A DNA stretch of 64,000 bases from Pseudomonas wenzhouensis (GCF_021029445.1 NZ_CP072610.1:930001-994000); one strand, 5' to 3'. Shown: positions 7,765 through 16,684, counted from the stretch's first letter. Numbers and translations: made by a program. Notes: generated by a model from the letters alone, not told the origin.

Positions 7765-8904
7765 ATGATTCCCAGAACCCTATTCAGCTCCGATCACGAA
7801 CTGTTCCGCGATAGCGTGCGCAAGTTTCTCGAGCAGGAGGCCGTGCCTTATCACCAGCAGTGGGAGAAGGACGGCCATGTCGACCGTGCGCTGTGGAACA
7901 AGGCGGGCGAGGCCGGCATGCTCTGTTCGCATATTCCCGAGGCGTATGGCGGTATGGCGGCTGATTTCCTCTACAGCACCGTGGTGATCGAGGAGATCGG
8001 CCGCCTGGGTCTGACCGGCATTGGATTTTCCCTGCACTCGGATATCGTTGCGCCCTACATCCTGCATTACGGCAGCGAGGCGCAGAAGCAACATTACCTG
8101 CCCAAGTTGGTGAGCGGCGAGATGGTCACCGCCATCGCCATGACCGAACCGGGTGCCGGCTCCGACCTGCAGGGCGTGAAGACCACCGCCGTGCTCGATG
8201 GCGACGAATACGTGATCAACGGCTCGAAGACCTTCATCACCAACGGCTGGCTGGCCGATCTGGTGATCGTCGTGGCCAAGACCGATCCCAAGGCTGGCGC
8301 CAAAGGCACCAGCCTGTTCCTGGTCGAGGCCAATACCACCGGATTTTCCAAGGGCAAGCGCCTGGAAAAGGTCGGCATGAAGGCGCAGGACACCTCCGAG
8401 CTGTTTTTCCAGGACGTGCGCGTACCCAAAGAAAATCTGCTGGGGCAGCCAGGGATGGGCTTCGCCTACCTGATGCAGGAGTTGCCGCAAGAGCGCCTGA
8501 CCGTGGGCATCGGTGCCCTGGCCTCGGCCGAAGCGGCGCTGCAGTGGACACTCGACTACACCCGCGAGCGCAAGGCCTTTGGCAAGGCCGTGGCGGATTT
8601 CCAGAACACCCGCTTCAAGCTGGCTGAGATGGCAACGGAGATTCAGGTTGGCCGCATTTTCATCGATCGCTGCCTGGAGCTGCACCTGCAGGGCAAGCTG
8701 GATGTGCCGACTGCGGCGATGATCAAGTACTGGAGCACCGATCTGCAGTGCAAGGTGCTTGATGAATGCGTGCAGCTGCACGGCGGTTACGGCTACATGT
8801 GGGAGTATCCGGTGGCGCGGGCCTGGGCCGATGCGCGGGTGCAACGCATCTACGCCGGCACCAACGAGATCATGAAGGAGATCATCGCTCGTTCGCTGGT
8901 GTAA
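7765..8904 (+). CDS. Acyl-CoA dehydrogenase
   Basis: FAD-dependent alpha,beta-dehydrogenation of an acyl-CoA. It has 379 residues, normal for the family. The first signature MTEPGAGSDLQG is at about 132-143 and QLHGGYGYMWEYP is near 338. The C-terminal YAGTNEIMKEIIARSL places the catalytic base glutamate in the GTNEIM position of the medium/short-chain acyl-CoA dehydrogenase type. Substrate chain length is not readable from the sequence. It is a single gene divergent from the GlxA-type regulator; a palindrome and the convergent tas gene follow. Start ATG 7765 gives the standard N-terminus (LFSSDHELFRDSVRKFLEQE). Confidence 0.94.
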   Translation: MIPRTLFSSDHELFRDSVRKFLEQEAVPYHQQWEKDGHVDRALWNKAGEAGMLCSHIPEAYGGMAADFLYSTVVIEEIGRLGLTGIGFSLHSDIVAPYILHYGSEAQKQHYLPKLVSGEMVTAIAMTEPGAGSDLQGVKTTAVLDGDEYVINGSKTFITNGWLADLVIVVAKTDPKAGAKGTSLFLVEANTTGFSKGKRLEKVGMKAQDTSELFFQDVRVPKENLLGQPGMGFAYLMQELPQERLTVGIGALASAEAALQWTLDYTRERKAFGKAVADFQNTRFKLAEMATEIQVGRIFIDRCLELHLQGKLDVPTAAMIKYWSTDLQCKVLDECVQLHGGYGYMWEYPVARAWADARVQRIYAGTNEIMKEIIARSLV

Positions 8905-8908
8905 ATCC

Positions 8909-8971
8909 GTAGGGGGCGCTGTGCGCGCCTGCAACGCTGAGGTGCTTGGCGGTGCGCACGGCACACCCTAC
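8909..8971. repeat. GTAGGG-type extragenic palindrome (63 bp)
   Basis: The left arm GTAGGGGGCGCTGTGCGC and the inverse of the right arm, GTAGGGTGTGCCGTGCGC, match at 15 of 18 positions. It fills the gap between the convergent acyl-CoA dehydrogenase and tas and may be their shared transcription end. Confidence 0.6.
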
Positions 8972-8979
8972 GTGGTGCG

Positions 8980-10017
8980 TCAGGGCGCCGGGTTGGGTTG
9001 CGCCTTGTGAATCGCCTCGATACCGGCGAGCACTTCTTCGGAAAGCTTCAGCCCGGCGCTGGCCAGGTTGCTGTCCAGTTGCTCCAGGCTGGTGGCGCCG
9101 ATGATGTTGCTGGTCACGAAAGGCTGCGCGGTGACGAAGGCCAGGGCCATCTGCGCGGGATCCAGGCCGTGTTCGCGGGCCAGGGCGACGTAGCGTGAGC
9201 AGGCAGCTTCGGCTTGTGGGTTGGTGTAGCGGGCGAAGCGGCTGAACAGGCTGATGCGCGCGCCGGCCGGGCGGGCGCCGCCTTCGTACTTGCCGCTGAG
9301 CATGCCGAAGGCCAGCGGTGAGTAGGCCAGCAGGCCGCACTGTTCGCGAATCGCCACTTCCGCCAGGCCCACCTCGAAGCTGCGGTTTAGCAGGTTGTAG
9401 GGGTTCTGGATCGACACGGCGCGCGGCCAGCCACGGCTCTCGGCCAGTTGCAGGAACTTCATGGTGCCCCACGGGGTTTCGTTGGACAGGCCGATATGGC
9501 GGATCTTGCCGGCCTTGACCTGCTCGTCGAGCACTTCCAGGGTTTCCTCCAGGGGCGTGAACTCGACATCCTTGTGCTTGTAGTCGAGCTGGCCGAAGAA
9601 ATTGGTCGGGCGCTCCGGCCAGTGCAACTGGTACAGGTCGATCCAGTCGGTCTGCAGGCGTTTCAGGCTGGCATCCAGAGCGGCGACGATGTGCTGGCGG
9701 TTGAATTTCAGCTGGCCATCGCGGATATGGCTGATGCCATTGCCGGGGCCGGCGATCTTGCTGGCCAGAATCCAGTCGGCGCGGTCGCCGTGCTGTCTGA
9801 AGTAGCTGCCGATGATTTGCTCGGTCTTGCTGTAGGTCTCGGCGCGCGGCGGCACCGGGTACATCTCGGCGGTATCGATGAAATTGACGCCGCTGACCTT
9901 GGCCCGCTCGATCTGGGCATGGCCTTCGCACTCGCTGTTCTGCTCACCCCAGGTCATGGTGCCCAGGCACAGGGCGCTGACATCGAGTCCGGTTCGGCCT
10001 AGCTTGCGGTATTCCAT
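8980..10017 (-). CDS. tas: NADP(H)-dependent aldo/keto reductase, Tas family
   Basis: 345 residues, almost the same length as E. coli Tas and very similar along the chain from memory. Shared blocks include GTMTWGEQNSE, AEMYPVPPRAET, LKRLQTDWIDLYQLHWPERPTNFFGQL and IQNPYNLLNRSFEVGLAEV. The aldo/keto reductase tetrad is visible: Asp and Tyr in FIDTAEMY, Lys in ILASKIAG, His in YQLHWPER. The frame is open to 10209, but ATG 10017 has AAAGGAG at the right distance and gives the family N-terminus MEYRKLGRTGLDVS. It is cytosolic; the physiological substrate is unknown. It stands alone, divergent from rplM. Confidence 0.95.
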   Translation of the reverse strand: MEYRKLGRTGLDVSALCLGTMTWGEQNSECEGHAQIERAKVSGVNFIDTAEMYPVPPRAETYSKTEQIIGSYFRQHGDRADWILASKIAGPGNGISHIRDGQLKFNRQHIVAALDASLKRLQTDWIDLYQLHWPERPTNFFGQLDYKHKDVEFTPLEETLEVLDEQVKAGKIRHIGLSNETPWGTMKFLQLAESRGWPRAVSIQNPYNLLNRSFEVGLAEVAIREQCGLLAYSPLAFGMLSGKYEGGARPAGARISLFSRFARYTNPQAEAACSRYVALAREHGLDPAQMALAFVTAQPFVTSNIIGATSLEQLDSNLASAGLKLSEEVLAGIEAIHKAQPNPAP

Positions 10018-10193
10018 GAGGTACTCCTTTGGCAAAAGAGCCATACAAGCAGGTTGAAATTTTTTTCGCAATCCGGATAATCCGGCACCTCTTTCTGCGG
10101 TGGAAGTGATGCGCCGCCTGCCGAAGAATCTTGCCGTATTGTGGACGCGCTGACCCGAGCCCCCGATAGCGTCCGTATGCGGCTGCCTTTGAC

Positions 10194-10222
10194 TTGTCAA
10201 AGTACGCACTATTCAGTAAGAT
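10194..10222 (+). promoter_or_regulatory. Sigma-70 promoter for rplM-rpsI
   Basis: -35 TTGTCA (10194-10199), 17-bp spacer and -10 TAAGAT (10217-10222). It sits about 43 nt upstream of the rplM start and is preceded by a GC-rich stretch. Both boxes match the consensus at five of six positions, with ideal spacing. Confidence 0.65.
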
Positions 10223-10264
10223 CCGCCGTCTATTTTTGCTGGGCGGCCCCTGAGGCTATAAAGA

Positions 10265-10693
10265 ATGAAAACTTTTACTGCTAAACCAGAAACAGTAAAG
10301 CGCGACTGGTTCGTCGTTGATGCTGCTGGTCAGACCCTGGGTCGTCTGGCCACTGAAATCGCGAGCCGTCTGCGTGGCAAGCACAAGCCTGAGTACACTC
10401 CTCACGTTGACACCGGTGACTACATCGTCGTGATCAACGCCGAGCAGGTGCGCGTGACCGGTGCCAAGACCAGCGACAAGATGTACTACTCCCACTCCGG
10501 TTTCCCGGGCGGCATCAAAGAAATCAACTTCGAGAAGTTGATTGCTCGTGCGCCTGAGCGCGTGATCGAGACTGCGGTCAAAGGCATGCTGCCGAAGAAC
10601 CCGCTGGGTCGCGACATGTACCGTAAGCTGAAGGTGTACAAGGGTGCCGCTCACCCGCACACCGCTCAGCAGCCCCAAGAACTGAAGATTTAA
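10265..10693 (+). CDS. rplM: 50S ribosomal protein L13
   Basis: 142 residues, full length. It starts [20 protein letters not shown] and contains the L13 signatures [33 protein letters not shown] and [20 protein letters not shown]. It is an assembly protein of the large ribosomal subunit. It is cotranscribed with rpsI, which begins 14 nt later, the order usual in proteobacteria. Confidence 0.99.
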   Translation: MKTFTAKPETVKRDWFVVDAAGQTLGRLATEIASRLRGKHKPEYTPHVDTGDYIVVINAEQVRVTGAKTSDKMYYSHSGFPGGIKEINFEKLIARAPERVIETAVKGMLPKNPLGRDMYRKLKVYKGAAHPHTAQQPQELKI

Positions 10694-10707
10694 CGGAATA
10701 GTTCATT

Positions 10708-11100
10708 ATGTCGGCGACTCAAAACTACGGCACTGGCCGTCGCAAGACCGCAACCGCGCGCGTTTTCCTGCGTCCGGGTACTGGTAACATTTCGATCAAC
10801 AATCGCGCCCTGGATTCCTTCTTCGGTCGTGAAACTGCTCGCATGGTCGTGCGTCAGCCGCTGGAGCTGACCGAGACCACCGAGAAGTTCGACATCTTCG
10901 TCACCGTTGCCGGTGGTGGTGTCAGCGGTCAGGCCGGCGCTATTCGCCACGGCATCACTCGCGCTCTGATCGAGTATGACGAGACCCTGCGCAGCCCGCT
11001 GCGTAAGGCCGGTTACGTCACTCGTGATGCCCGTGAAGTCGAGCGTAAGAAAGTCGGTCTGCGCAAAGCGCGTAAGCGTCCGCAGTACTCGAAGCGTTAA
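10708..11100 (+). CDS. rpsI: 30S ribosomal protein S9
   Basis: 130 residues. It contains the conserved [15 protein letters not shown] and the C-terminal [12 protein letters not shown], whose last Lys-Arg reaches the P-site tRNA in the ribosome. It is the second gene of the rplM-rpsI unit, followed by a terminator. Confidence 0.99.
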   Translation: MSATQNYGTGRRKTATARVFLRPGTGNISINNRALDSFFGRETARMVVRQPLELTETTEKFDIFVTVAGGGVSGQAGAIRHGITRALIEYDETLRSPLRKAGYVTRDAREVERKKVGLRKARKRPQYSKR

Positions 11101-11122
11101 TCGCGACTACGCTTCCCAAAAG

Positions 11123-11155
11123 CGCCCAGTTTCCTTACGGAGCTGGGCGTTTTTT
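11123..11155 (+). terminator. Terminator of rplM-rpsI
   Basis: 7-bp stem CGCCCAG / CTGGGCG with a 13-nt loop, then a T6 run, starting 22 nt after the rpsI stop. Confidence 0.92.
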
Positions 11156-11355
11156 ATGGGGCGGGCAAAGTGCTGCGACAACGTGCCGCATATATGTAAG
11201 CCGCGTGCGGCAAGGCTTTCGCGGCTTACCTGGCAGGTAATTACCTTGTCAGAAAAGGGGCTTTTCTTTACCATTTGGCGAATTTTTTGCGCGGCCCGAT
11301 TTTTACTTAGTAGAGGCCTGAACAACAGGCCACAAAGCTGATGGGAGACGACTGA

Positions 11356-11949
11356 ATGAGCAATGACGGCGTGAATGCAGGCCGGCGTCGCTTCCTAGTT
11401 GCAGCCACCTCCGTGGTGGGTGCAGCAGGGGCGGTAGGTGCTGCGACTCCGTTCGTGGGGTCATGGTTCCCCAGTGCCAGGGCCAAGGCGGCCGGTGCAC
11501 CGGTGAAGGTGAACGTCAGCAAGATCGAAGCAGGTCAGCAGATGGTTGCTGAGTGGCGCGGTCAGCCGGTGTTCATCGTGCGCCGTACTGAGGAAATTCT
11601 TGCCAATCTGACCAAGATCGAAGGCAGTGTCGCCGATCCTGAGTCTGCTGCTTCCGTGCAGCCTGAGTACGTGGACAAGAAAACTCGCTCGATCAAGCCC
11701 GAGTTGCTGGTGCTGGTAGGCCTGTGTACTCACCTGGGTTGTGCGCCGTCCTTCCGTCCGGAAGTGGCGCCTGCCGATCTGGGGCCGGACTGGGTAGGTG
11801 GCTACTTCTGCCCTTGCCACGGTTCGCGCTACGACATGGCTGGGCGTGTCTACAAGGCACAGCCGGCGCCGCTGAACCTGCCGGTGCCGCCGTACAGCTA
11901 CGAGACGGATGACATCATCGTCGTCGGTGTGGACCAGGAGAACGCCTGA
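11356..11949 (+). CDS. petA: Ubiquinol-cytochrome c reductase, Rieske iron-sulfur subunit
   Basis: 197 residues. The N-terminus has a twin-arginine-type signal (GRRRFLVAATS) that also serves as the membrane anchor. The [2Fe-2S] ligands lie in CTHLGC (about 125-130) and CPCHGS (about 153-158). The protein transfers electrons from ubiquinol to cytochrome c1 in the bc1 complex, with its head in the periplasm. It is the first gene of petABC and its stop overlaps the petB start by one base. The ~200 nt between the rpsI terminator and ATG 11356 must hold the operon promoter, which I could not place with confidence. Confidence 0.98.
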   Translation: MSNDGVNAGRRRFLVAATSVVGAAGAVGAATPFVGSWFPSARAKAAGAPVKVNVSKIEAGQQMVAEWRGQPVFIVRRTEEILANLTKIEGSVADPESAASVQPEYVDKKTRSIKPELLVLVGLCTHLGCAPSFRPEVAPADLGPDWVGGYFCPCHGSRYDMAGRVYKAQPAPLNLPVPPYSYETDDIIVVGVDQENA

Positions 11950-13160
11950 TGAGCAAATTCATGGAATGGGTGGATGCGCGCTTCCCCGCCACCAAGATGT
12001 GGGAAGACCATCTCTCCAAATACTACGCTCCGAAGAACTTCAACTTCTTCTACTTCTTCGGCTCGCTGGCCTTGCTGGTGCTGGTCAACCAGATCGTTAC
12101 CGGTATCTGGCTGACCATGAGCTTCGAGCCTTCGGCTGAAGGCGCGTTCGCCTCCGTCGAATACATCATGCGCGATGTCGAGTACGGCTGGATCCTGCGC
12201 TACCTGCACTCCACTGGCGCCTCGGCGTTCTTCGTGGTGGTCTACCTGCACATGTTCCGTGGCCTGCTCTATGGCTCCTACCAGAAGCCGCGTGAGCTGG
12301 TGTGGATCTTCGGCATGCTGATCTACTTGGTGCTGATGGCTGAAGCCTTCATGGGCTACCTGCTGCCGTGGGGCCAGATGTCCTACTGGGGCGCCCAGGT
12401 GATCATCTCGCTGTTCGGTGCCATTCCGGTCATCGGTGACGACCTGACCCAGTGGATCCGTGGTGACTACCTGATCTCCGGGATCACCCTGAACCGCTTC
12501 TTCGCCCTGCACGTAATCGCCCTGCCGATCGTTCTGCTCGGCCTGGTCGTGCTGCACATCCTGGCACTGCATGAAGTCGGCTCGAACAACCCGGACGGCG
12601 TCGACATCAAGAAGTACAAGGACGAAAACGGCGTACCGCTCGACGGTATCGCGTTCCATCCGTACTACACCGTGAAAGACATCGTCGGTGTCGTGGTCTT
12701 CCTGTTCGTGTTCTGCTTTGTGGTGTTCTTCTTCCCGGAAATGGGCGGTTACTTCCTCGAGAAGCCGAACTTCGAAGCGGCCAACCCGTTCAAGACACCT
12801 GATCACATTGCCCCGGTTTGGTACTTCACCCCGTTCTACGCGATTCTGCGTGCGGTACCGGACAAGCTGCTGGGCGTCGTGGCCATGGGTGCTGCCATCG
12901 CCGTGCTGTTCGTGCTGCCGTGGCTCGACCGTAGCCCGGTCAGGTCGATGCGCTACAAGGGTTGGATGAGCAAGATCTGGCTGGTGATCTTCTGCATCTC
13001 CTTCGTCATCCTGGGCGTGCTGGGTGTGCTGGCGCCGACCCCGGGTCGTACCCTGCTGTCGCAGGTGTGCACCTTCCTGTACTTCGCGTACTTCATCCTG
13101 ATGCCGTTCTACACCAGGATGGAGAAGACCAAACCGGTTCCGGAAAGGGTGACTGGCTGA
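11949..13160 (+). CDS. petB: Ubiquinol-cytochrome c reductase, cytochrome b subunit
   Basis: 403 residues and very hydrophobic, with eight or more membrane helices. Haem-ligand histidines are in the YLHSTGASAFFVVVYLHMFR region (helix B) and in RFFALHVIALPIVLLGLVVLH (helix D). The quinone-site PEWY-like motif appears as PVWYFTPFYAILR, with V replacing E; I do not know whether this is general in Pseudomonas. Start ATG 11949 and petC start 13160 each overlap the preceding stop, so translation is coupled through petABC. Confidence 0.98.
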   Translation: MSKFMEWVDARFPATKMWEDHLSKYYAPKNFNFFYFFGSLALLVLVNQIVTGIWLTMSFEPSAEGAFASVEYIMRDVEYGWILRYLHSTGASAFFVVVYLHMFRGLLYGSYQKPRELVWIFGMLIYLVLMAEAFMGYLLPWGQMSYWGAQVIISLFGAIPVIGDDLTQWIRGDYLISGITLNRFFALHVIALPIVLLGLVVLHILALHEVGSNNPDGVDIKKYKDENGVPLDGIAFHPYYTVKDIVGVVVFLFVFCFVVFFFPEMGGYFLEKPNFEAANPFKTPDHIAPVWYFTPFYAILRAVPDKLLGVVAMGAAIAVLFVLPWLDRSPVRSMRYKGWMSKIWLVIFCISFVILGVLGVLAPTPGRTLLSQVCTFLYFAYFILMPFYTRMEKTKPVPERVTG

Positions 13161-13939
13161 TGAAAAAGCTCTTTGCTGCATTTGTTTTCGCTGCGCTGCC
13201 GGCTCTGGCCATGGGCGCCGTGAGCAATTATCCGCTGGATAAAGTGGACATCGATCTGCGCGACAAGGCTGCCCTGCAGGACGGCGCGCGTACCTTTGCC
13301 AACTACTGCATGGGCTGCCATGCTGCCCAGTACCAGCGTTACGAGCGCGTTGCCGATGACCTCGGCATCCCGCACGAAATCATGCTGGAGAATATGGTCT
13401 TCAACGACGCCAAGATTGGCGATCACATGAAGATCGGCATGCGTCCTGACGACGCCAAGGCCTGGTTCGGTGCGGCTCCGCCCGATCTGACCCTGGTTGC
13501 TCGTGTGCGTGGCAACGACTGGCTGTATACCTATCTGCGTACCTTCTACGATGATCCTTCGCGTCCGCTGGGTGCCAACAACAAGGTATTCCCCAATGTG
13601 GGCATGCCGAACGTGTTGGTCGCCCTGCAGGGTAAGCAGGTTATCGGCTGCAAGCAGGTCCAGGTGGTGGAGAACGGCAAGAAGCAGTTCGATCCGCTCA
13701 CCGGCACGCCGATCACACATGAAGCCTGTGATCAGCTGACCATCGAACCGAACACCGGCACGCTGAGCGAGGCCGAGTTCGATGAGAAGATCAAGAACCT
13801 GGTGACCTTCCTGGCCTACTCGGCCAACCCGGTCAAGCTGAAGTCCCAGCGCATCGGCACCTACGTGCTGTTGTACCTGGCGTTCTTCTTCGTGTTCGCC
13901 TACCTGCTCAAGCGTGAGTATTGGAAGGACGTTCACTAA
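13160..13939 (+). CDS. petC: Ubiquinol-cytochrome c reductase, cytochrome c1
   Basis: 259 residues. The Sec-type signal peptide is MKKLFAAFVFAALPALAMGA. Haem c attachment is CMGCH at about residues 51-55. A C-terminal membrane anchor (about 235-252, YVLLYLAFFFVFAYLL) is followed by the basic KREYWKDVH tail. The axial methionine is likely in the KIGMRPDDAKAWFG segment. It carries electrons from the Rieske protein to soluble cytochromes. The frame is open further upstream, but ATG 13160, overlapping the petB stop, gives the signal peptide. Confidence 0.98.
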   Translation: MKKLFAAFVFAALPALAMGAVSNYPLDKVDIDLRDKAALQDGARTFANYCMGCHAAQYQRYERVADDLGIPHEIMLENMVFNDAKIGDHMKIGMRPDDAKAWFGAAPPDLTLVARVRGNDWLYTYLRTFYDDPSRPLGANNKVFPNVGMPNVLVALQGKQVIGCKQVQVVENGKKQFDPLTGTPITHEACDQLTIEPNTGTLSEAEFDEKIKNLVTFLAYSANPVKLKSQRIGTYVLLYLAFFFVFAYLLKREYWKDVH

Positions 13940-13957
13940 GTCGTCAAAGCTGCTGCA

Positions 13958-13985
13958 ACCTGCGCGCCCTGAGGGGCGCGCAGGT
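13958..13985 (+). terminator. Strong hairpin after petABC
   Basis: Perfect 12-bp stem ACCTGCGCGCCC / GGGCGCGCAGGT with TGAG loop, 19 nt after the petC stop. There is no T-run, so it may stabilise the 3' end rather than terminate by itself. Confidence 0.6.
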
Positions 13986-14041
13986 GCTTCAGTCCTGCCA
14001 TTTCCGGCGATTGCCCTGGGCGTCGTCGTCTGTAACGAAAG

Positions 14042-14060
14042 AATTGCTCCGGCAATTTTT
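14042..14060 (+). promoter_or_regulatory. Small hairpin with T-run in the sspA leader
   Basis: AATTGC-TCCG-GCAATT followed by TTT, about 40 nt upstream of sspA. It could be a weak terminator for petABC or a leader attenuator. The stem is only 6 bp. Confidence 0.3.
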
Positions 14061-14098
14061 CCTGTTTCCGGATAATCAAAAAAGCGAGGAGGATCGCC

Positions 14099-14716
14099 AT
14101 GGCGGTGACCAACAGGTTGACCTGCTACTCCGACCCCGCCGACCACTATTCCCATCGCGTGCGTCTGGTGCTCGCCGAGAAAGGTGTCAGCGTCGAGATC
14201 GTCGATGTCGAGCAGGGGCGTTGTCCGCCCAAGCTGGCTGAAGCCAATCCCTATGGCAGCGTGCCGACGTTGGTCGATCGCGATCTGGCGCTGTACGAGT
14301 CGACCGTAGTCATGGAGTACCTGGACGAGCGCTATCCGCATCCGCCCCTGTTGCCCGTGTATCCGGTGGCGCGTGCCAACAGCCGTCTGCTGATGCACCG
14401 TATTCAGCGTGACTGGTGCGCGCTGGTCGATCGCATACTCGACAAGCGCAGCAAGGAGGCCGAGCGTCAGCTGGCGCGCAAGGAGCTGCGCGAAAGCCTG
14501 ACGGGGGTGTCGCCGCTGTTCGCTGACAAGGCGTTCTTTCTCAGTGATGAATTGAGCCTGGTCGATTGCTGTCTATTGCCCATACTCTGGCGTTTGCCGC
14601 TATTGGCTATCGAGCTGCCGCGTCCGGCCAAGCCGCTTCTCGACTACATGGAGCGCCAGTTCGCCCGAGAGGCCTTTCAGGCCAGTCTTTCCGCTGCCGA
14701 GCGCGCGATGCGCTGA
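14099..14716 (+). CDS. sspA: Stringent starvation protein A
   Basis: 205 residues. A glutathione-S-transferase fold protein that binds RNA polymerase and acts on transcription rather than on glutathione (family knowledge). The N-terminal thioredoxin-like part has [21 protein letters not shown] and [14 protein letters not shown]. The C-terminal helical part has [16 protein letters not shown]. Start ATG 14099 is preceded by GAGGAGG at good spacing. sspB follows after 13 nt with its own GGAGG, so the two form an operon. Confidence 0.97.
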   Translation: MAVTNRLTCYSDPADHYSHRVRLVLAEKGVSVEIVDVEQGRCPPKLAEANPYGSVPTLVDRDLALYESTVVMEYLDERYPHPPLLPVYPVARANSRLLMHRIQRDWCALVDRILDKRSKEAERQLARKELRESLTGVSPLFADKAFFLSDELSLVDCCLLPILWRLPLLAIELPRPAKPLLDYMERQFAREAFQASLSAAERAMR

Positions 14717-14729
14717 GAAGGAGGAAGTC

Positions 14730-15143
14730 ATGAATTCCAGTCGTCCCTATCTGGTGCGTGCCCTTTACGAATGGATCGTCGACAACGACTGCACCCCGCA
14801 TTTGCTGGTCAATGCCGAGTATCCCGGGGTGCAAGTGCCGCCGGGTTTCGCCAGTGACGGCCAGATCGTGCTCAATACCTCGCCCAGCGCCGTGCGTCAT
14901 CTGCATATGGATAACCAGGCGGTGAGCTTCGAAGGGCGTTTCGGCGGTGTTGCGCATACGCTCTACATCCCGGCTGCTGCTATTTTGGCGATTTACGCAC
15001 GGGAAAATGGCCAGGGTATGGTCTTTGACATGGAACCCTCCGTGGCCAGCGGCCCTCAAGAGCCGGAGCCGGATGATGACGGGCCTGGGGGTGGTGAGTC
15101 GTCGCGACCCAGCGGTCCGCCGAGTCTGAAAGTGGTCAAATAG
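14730..15143 (+). CDS. sspB: ClpXP protease specificity-enhancing factor SspB
   Basis: 137 residues. The N-terminal ~100 residues form the substrate-binding domain (RPYLVRALYEWIVDNDCTPH, then QIVLNTSPSAVRHL), which grips ssrA-tagged peptides. A flexible, acidic, glycine/serine-rich linker leads to the C-terminal SLKVVK, the ClpX-docking tail. It delivers ssrA-tagged proteins to ClpXP. The gene's terminator, only 22 nt after the stop, has been split by the insertion sequence, so its mRNA 3' end must now form differently. Confidence 0.97.
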   Translation: MNSSRPYLVRALYEWIVDNDCTPHLLVNAEYPGVQVPPGFASDGQIVLNTSPSAVRHLHMDNQAVSFEGRFGGVAHTLYIPAAAILAIYARENGQGMVFDMEPSVASGPQEPEPDDDGPGGGESSRPSGPPSLKVVK

Positions 15144-15165
15144 GCATCAGGCAACAGCACAAAAG

Positions 15166-15181
15166 AAAACGGGCGCCCTGG
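15166..15181 (+). other. Left half of a terminator split by the insertion sequence
   Basis: AAAACGGGCGC (15166-15176) pairs perfectly with GCGCCCGTTTT at 16793-16803, on the far side of the IS. Joining the flanks and removing one CTGG copy restores an 11-bp stem with the 5-nt loop CCTGG and T4 tails in both directions. That is a bidirectional terminator between the convergent sspB and dolP genes. Confidence 0.85.
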
Positions 15182-15197
15182 CAGACTGTGTGAAAAC
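15182..15197. repeat. Left terminal inverted repeat of the IS
   Basis: CAGACTGTGTGAAAAC. It differs from the inverted right end at one position (A/G). Confidence 0.9.
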
Positions 15198-15221
15198 CTA
15201 GCAGTCTGAGTGCAAGGTGAA

Positions 15222-15255
15222 GACAATGCCTCTATCGGTCGATAGGGGCATTGTC
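15222..15255 (+). promoter_or_regulatory. Long hairpin over the transposase translation start region
   Basis: A 15-bp stem with one T-G pair and a GGTC loop: GACAATGCCTCTATC pairs with GATAGGGGCATTGTC. The 3' arm contains the only Shine-Dalgarno-like stretch (AGGGG, 15244-15248) before ATG 15260. RNA that starts upstream of 15222 would fold and hide the start; RNA starting inside the palindrome would not. This is the arrangement other IS families use against read-through transcription. Confidence 0.55.
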
Positions 15256-15259
15256 GTTT

Positions 15260-16684
15260 ATGGGCTATATCCAAGGTGAAGATCGGCAACAAAGCAGCCT
15301 GTTTCCGCCGACATTGGAAGAGCTGGTTCCTGAGGATCATCTAGTTCGAGTCATCGAGGCCTATGTGGCTCGTCTGGATCTGAAGGTACTGGGGTTCAGC
15401 AAGGCTGAGCCGCTCAAGACTGGGCGCCCTGGCTACGATCCAGCTGATTTGCTCAAGCTATACCTATATGGCTACTTCCAGCGCATTCGCTCCTCTCGTC
15501 GATTGGAGGCGGAGTGCCAGCGCAATATCGAGGTGATGTGGTTGCTGGGTCGTCTGGCGCCGGACTTCAAGACCATCGCGGATTTTCGCAAAGACAACAG
15601 CATGGCCTTTCAGGCGACTTGCAAGGCTTTCGTCCAGTTCTGTCGCCAGGCGAGCTTGATCAGTGGGGAGCTGGTGGCCATCGATGGCAGCAAGTTCCAA
15701 GCGGTAGCTTCGCTGCGCAAGCACCTGAGCGTGGAGAAGCTCAAGCGTCAACAAGCGAAGCTGGAAAAACACATTGCCCAGTACCTGGCCCAGCTTGATG
15801 AGGGTGATGCACAAGACGCGCAAGAGACGATTGACCGGGCAGCGGTGAAACAGGCGCTACGCCAGCTACAGGATCGCCATGGCGATAACTTGACCGTACA
15901 AGCGCTGATGGAGGCGCAGGGCCTGGAACAGTTCGTCGAAGGCGAAGCGGATGCCAAGAAGATGCGCTGCTCAGGCAAGAGCCCTTGCGTGGCCTACAAC
16001 GTGCAGAGCGCTGTCGATGCCGAGCATGGCCTGATCGTGCATCACGAAGTGACCAGTGACTGCACCGACAACCAGCAGTTGGAGCCGATGGCCAAAGCGA
16101 CTCAGGCGGTTCTGCAGCAGCCTGAGCTGACGGTCACGGCTGATGCTGGTTATTCCAACGGGGCGCAGTTTCAGGCCTGCGAAGAAGCGGGCATTACGGC
16201 TTTCGTCCCCGTGAATCGCGCGCCCAACAACCAGGGCGGCGGCACGCTGTTTGTGCGTCAGGACTTCACTTACGATCCTGCGACCGACAGTTTCCAATGT
16301 CCTGCGGGTAAGACCCTGTCGCTCAAACAGCTCAATCGTGGCACTCGCCTTTACGCAGCCCGTGCCGAGGACTGCGGGAACTGCCCATTAAAAGCCAAGT
16401 GCACACAGGCCCAACGGCGTCATATCAGCCGCCATCCCAACGAAGAGGCGTTCGCGCGGATGGAGAAACGACTCGAAACTCACCCTGAGATGATGGGACG
16501 GCGACGAGCAATCGTCGAGCACCCTTTTGGCAATCTCAAACAATGGATTCTGGGCAACGGTCGTTTTCTAGTGCGCCATTTCAGCGGGGTGAGAGCTGAG
16601 ATGGCGATGGCCGTGCAAGCCTACAACCTCAAACGTGCTATTTCGGTACTCGGGGCGCGCCGCATGATCGAGCTACTGACCTGA
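15260..16684 (+). CDS. IS1182 family transposase (DDE type)
   Basis: 474 residues from ATG 15260; an in-frame TTG at 15251 would add three. The N-terminal DUF772-like region has GRPGYDPADLLKLYLYGY and RSSRRLEAECQRNIEVMWL. The DDE triad is probably D in VAIDGSKF, D in TADAGYSNG and E in RRAIVEHPFGNLKQW. A zinc-finger-like cysteine group (CGNCPLKAKC) lies before the last acidic residue. No frameshift or stop interrupts it. It may be repressed by the hairpin just upstream. Confidence 0.93.
   Translation: MGYIQGEDRQQSSLFPPTLEELVPEDHLVRVIEAYVARLDLKVLGFSKAEPLKTGRPGYDPADLLKLYLYGYFQRIRSSRRLEAECQRNIEVMWLLGRLAPDFKTIADFRKDNSMAFQATCKAFVQFCRQASLISGELVAIDGSKFQAVASLRKHLSVEKLKRQQAKLEKHIAQYLAQLDEGDAQDAQETIDRAAVKQALRQLQDRHGDNLTVQALMEAQGLEQFVEGEADAKKMRCSGKSPCVAYNVQSAVDAEHGLIVHHEVTSDCTDNQQLEPMAKATQAVLQQPELTVTADAGYSNGAQFQACEEAGITAFVPVNRAPNNQGGGTLFVRQDFTYDPATDSFQCPAGKTLSLKQLNRGTRLYAARAEDCGNCPLKAKCTQAQRRHISRHPNEEAFARMEKRLETHPEMMGRRRAIVEHPFGNLKQWILGNGRFLVRHFSGVRAEMAMAVQAYNLKRAISVLGARRMIELLT

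Noticed and set aside
8882..9931. 349-residue minus-strand frame overlapping tas
   Set aside because: Arginine/proline-rich +1 shadow of the Tas gene on the same strand; Tas itself is full length.
11898..14398. Two ~430-residue minus-strand frames opposite petB and petC/sspA
   Set aside because: They are antisense to well-conserved bc1 genes and show the same histidine/glutamine-rich shadow composition.
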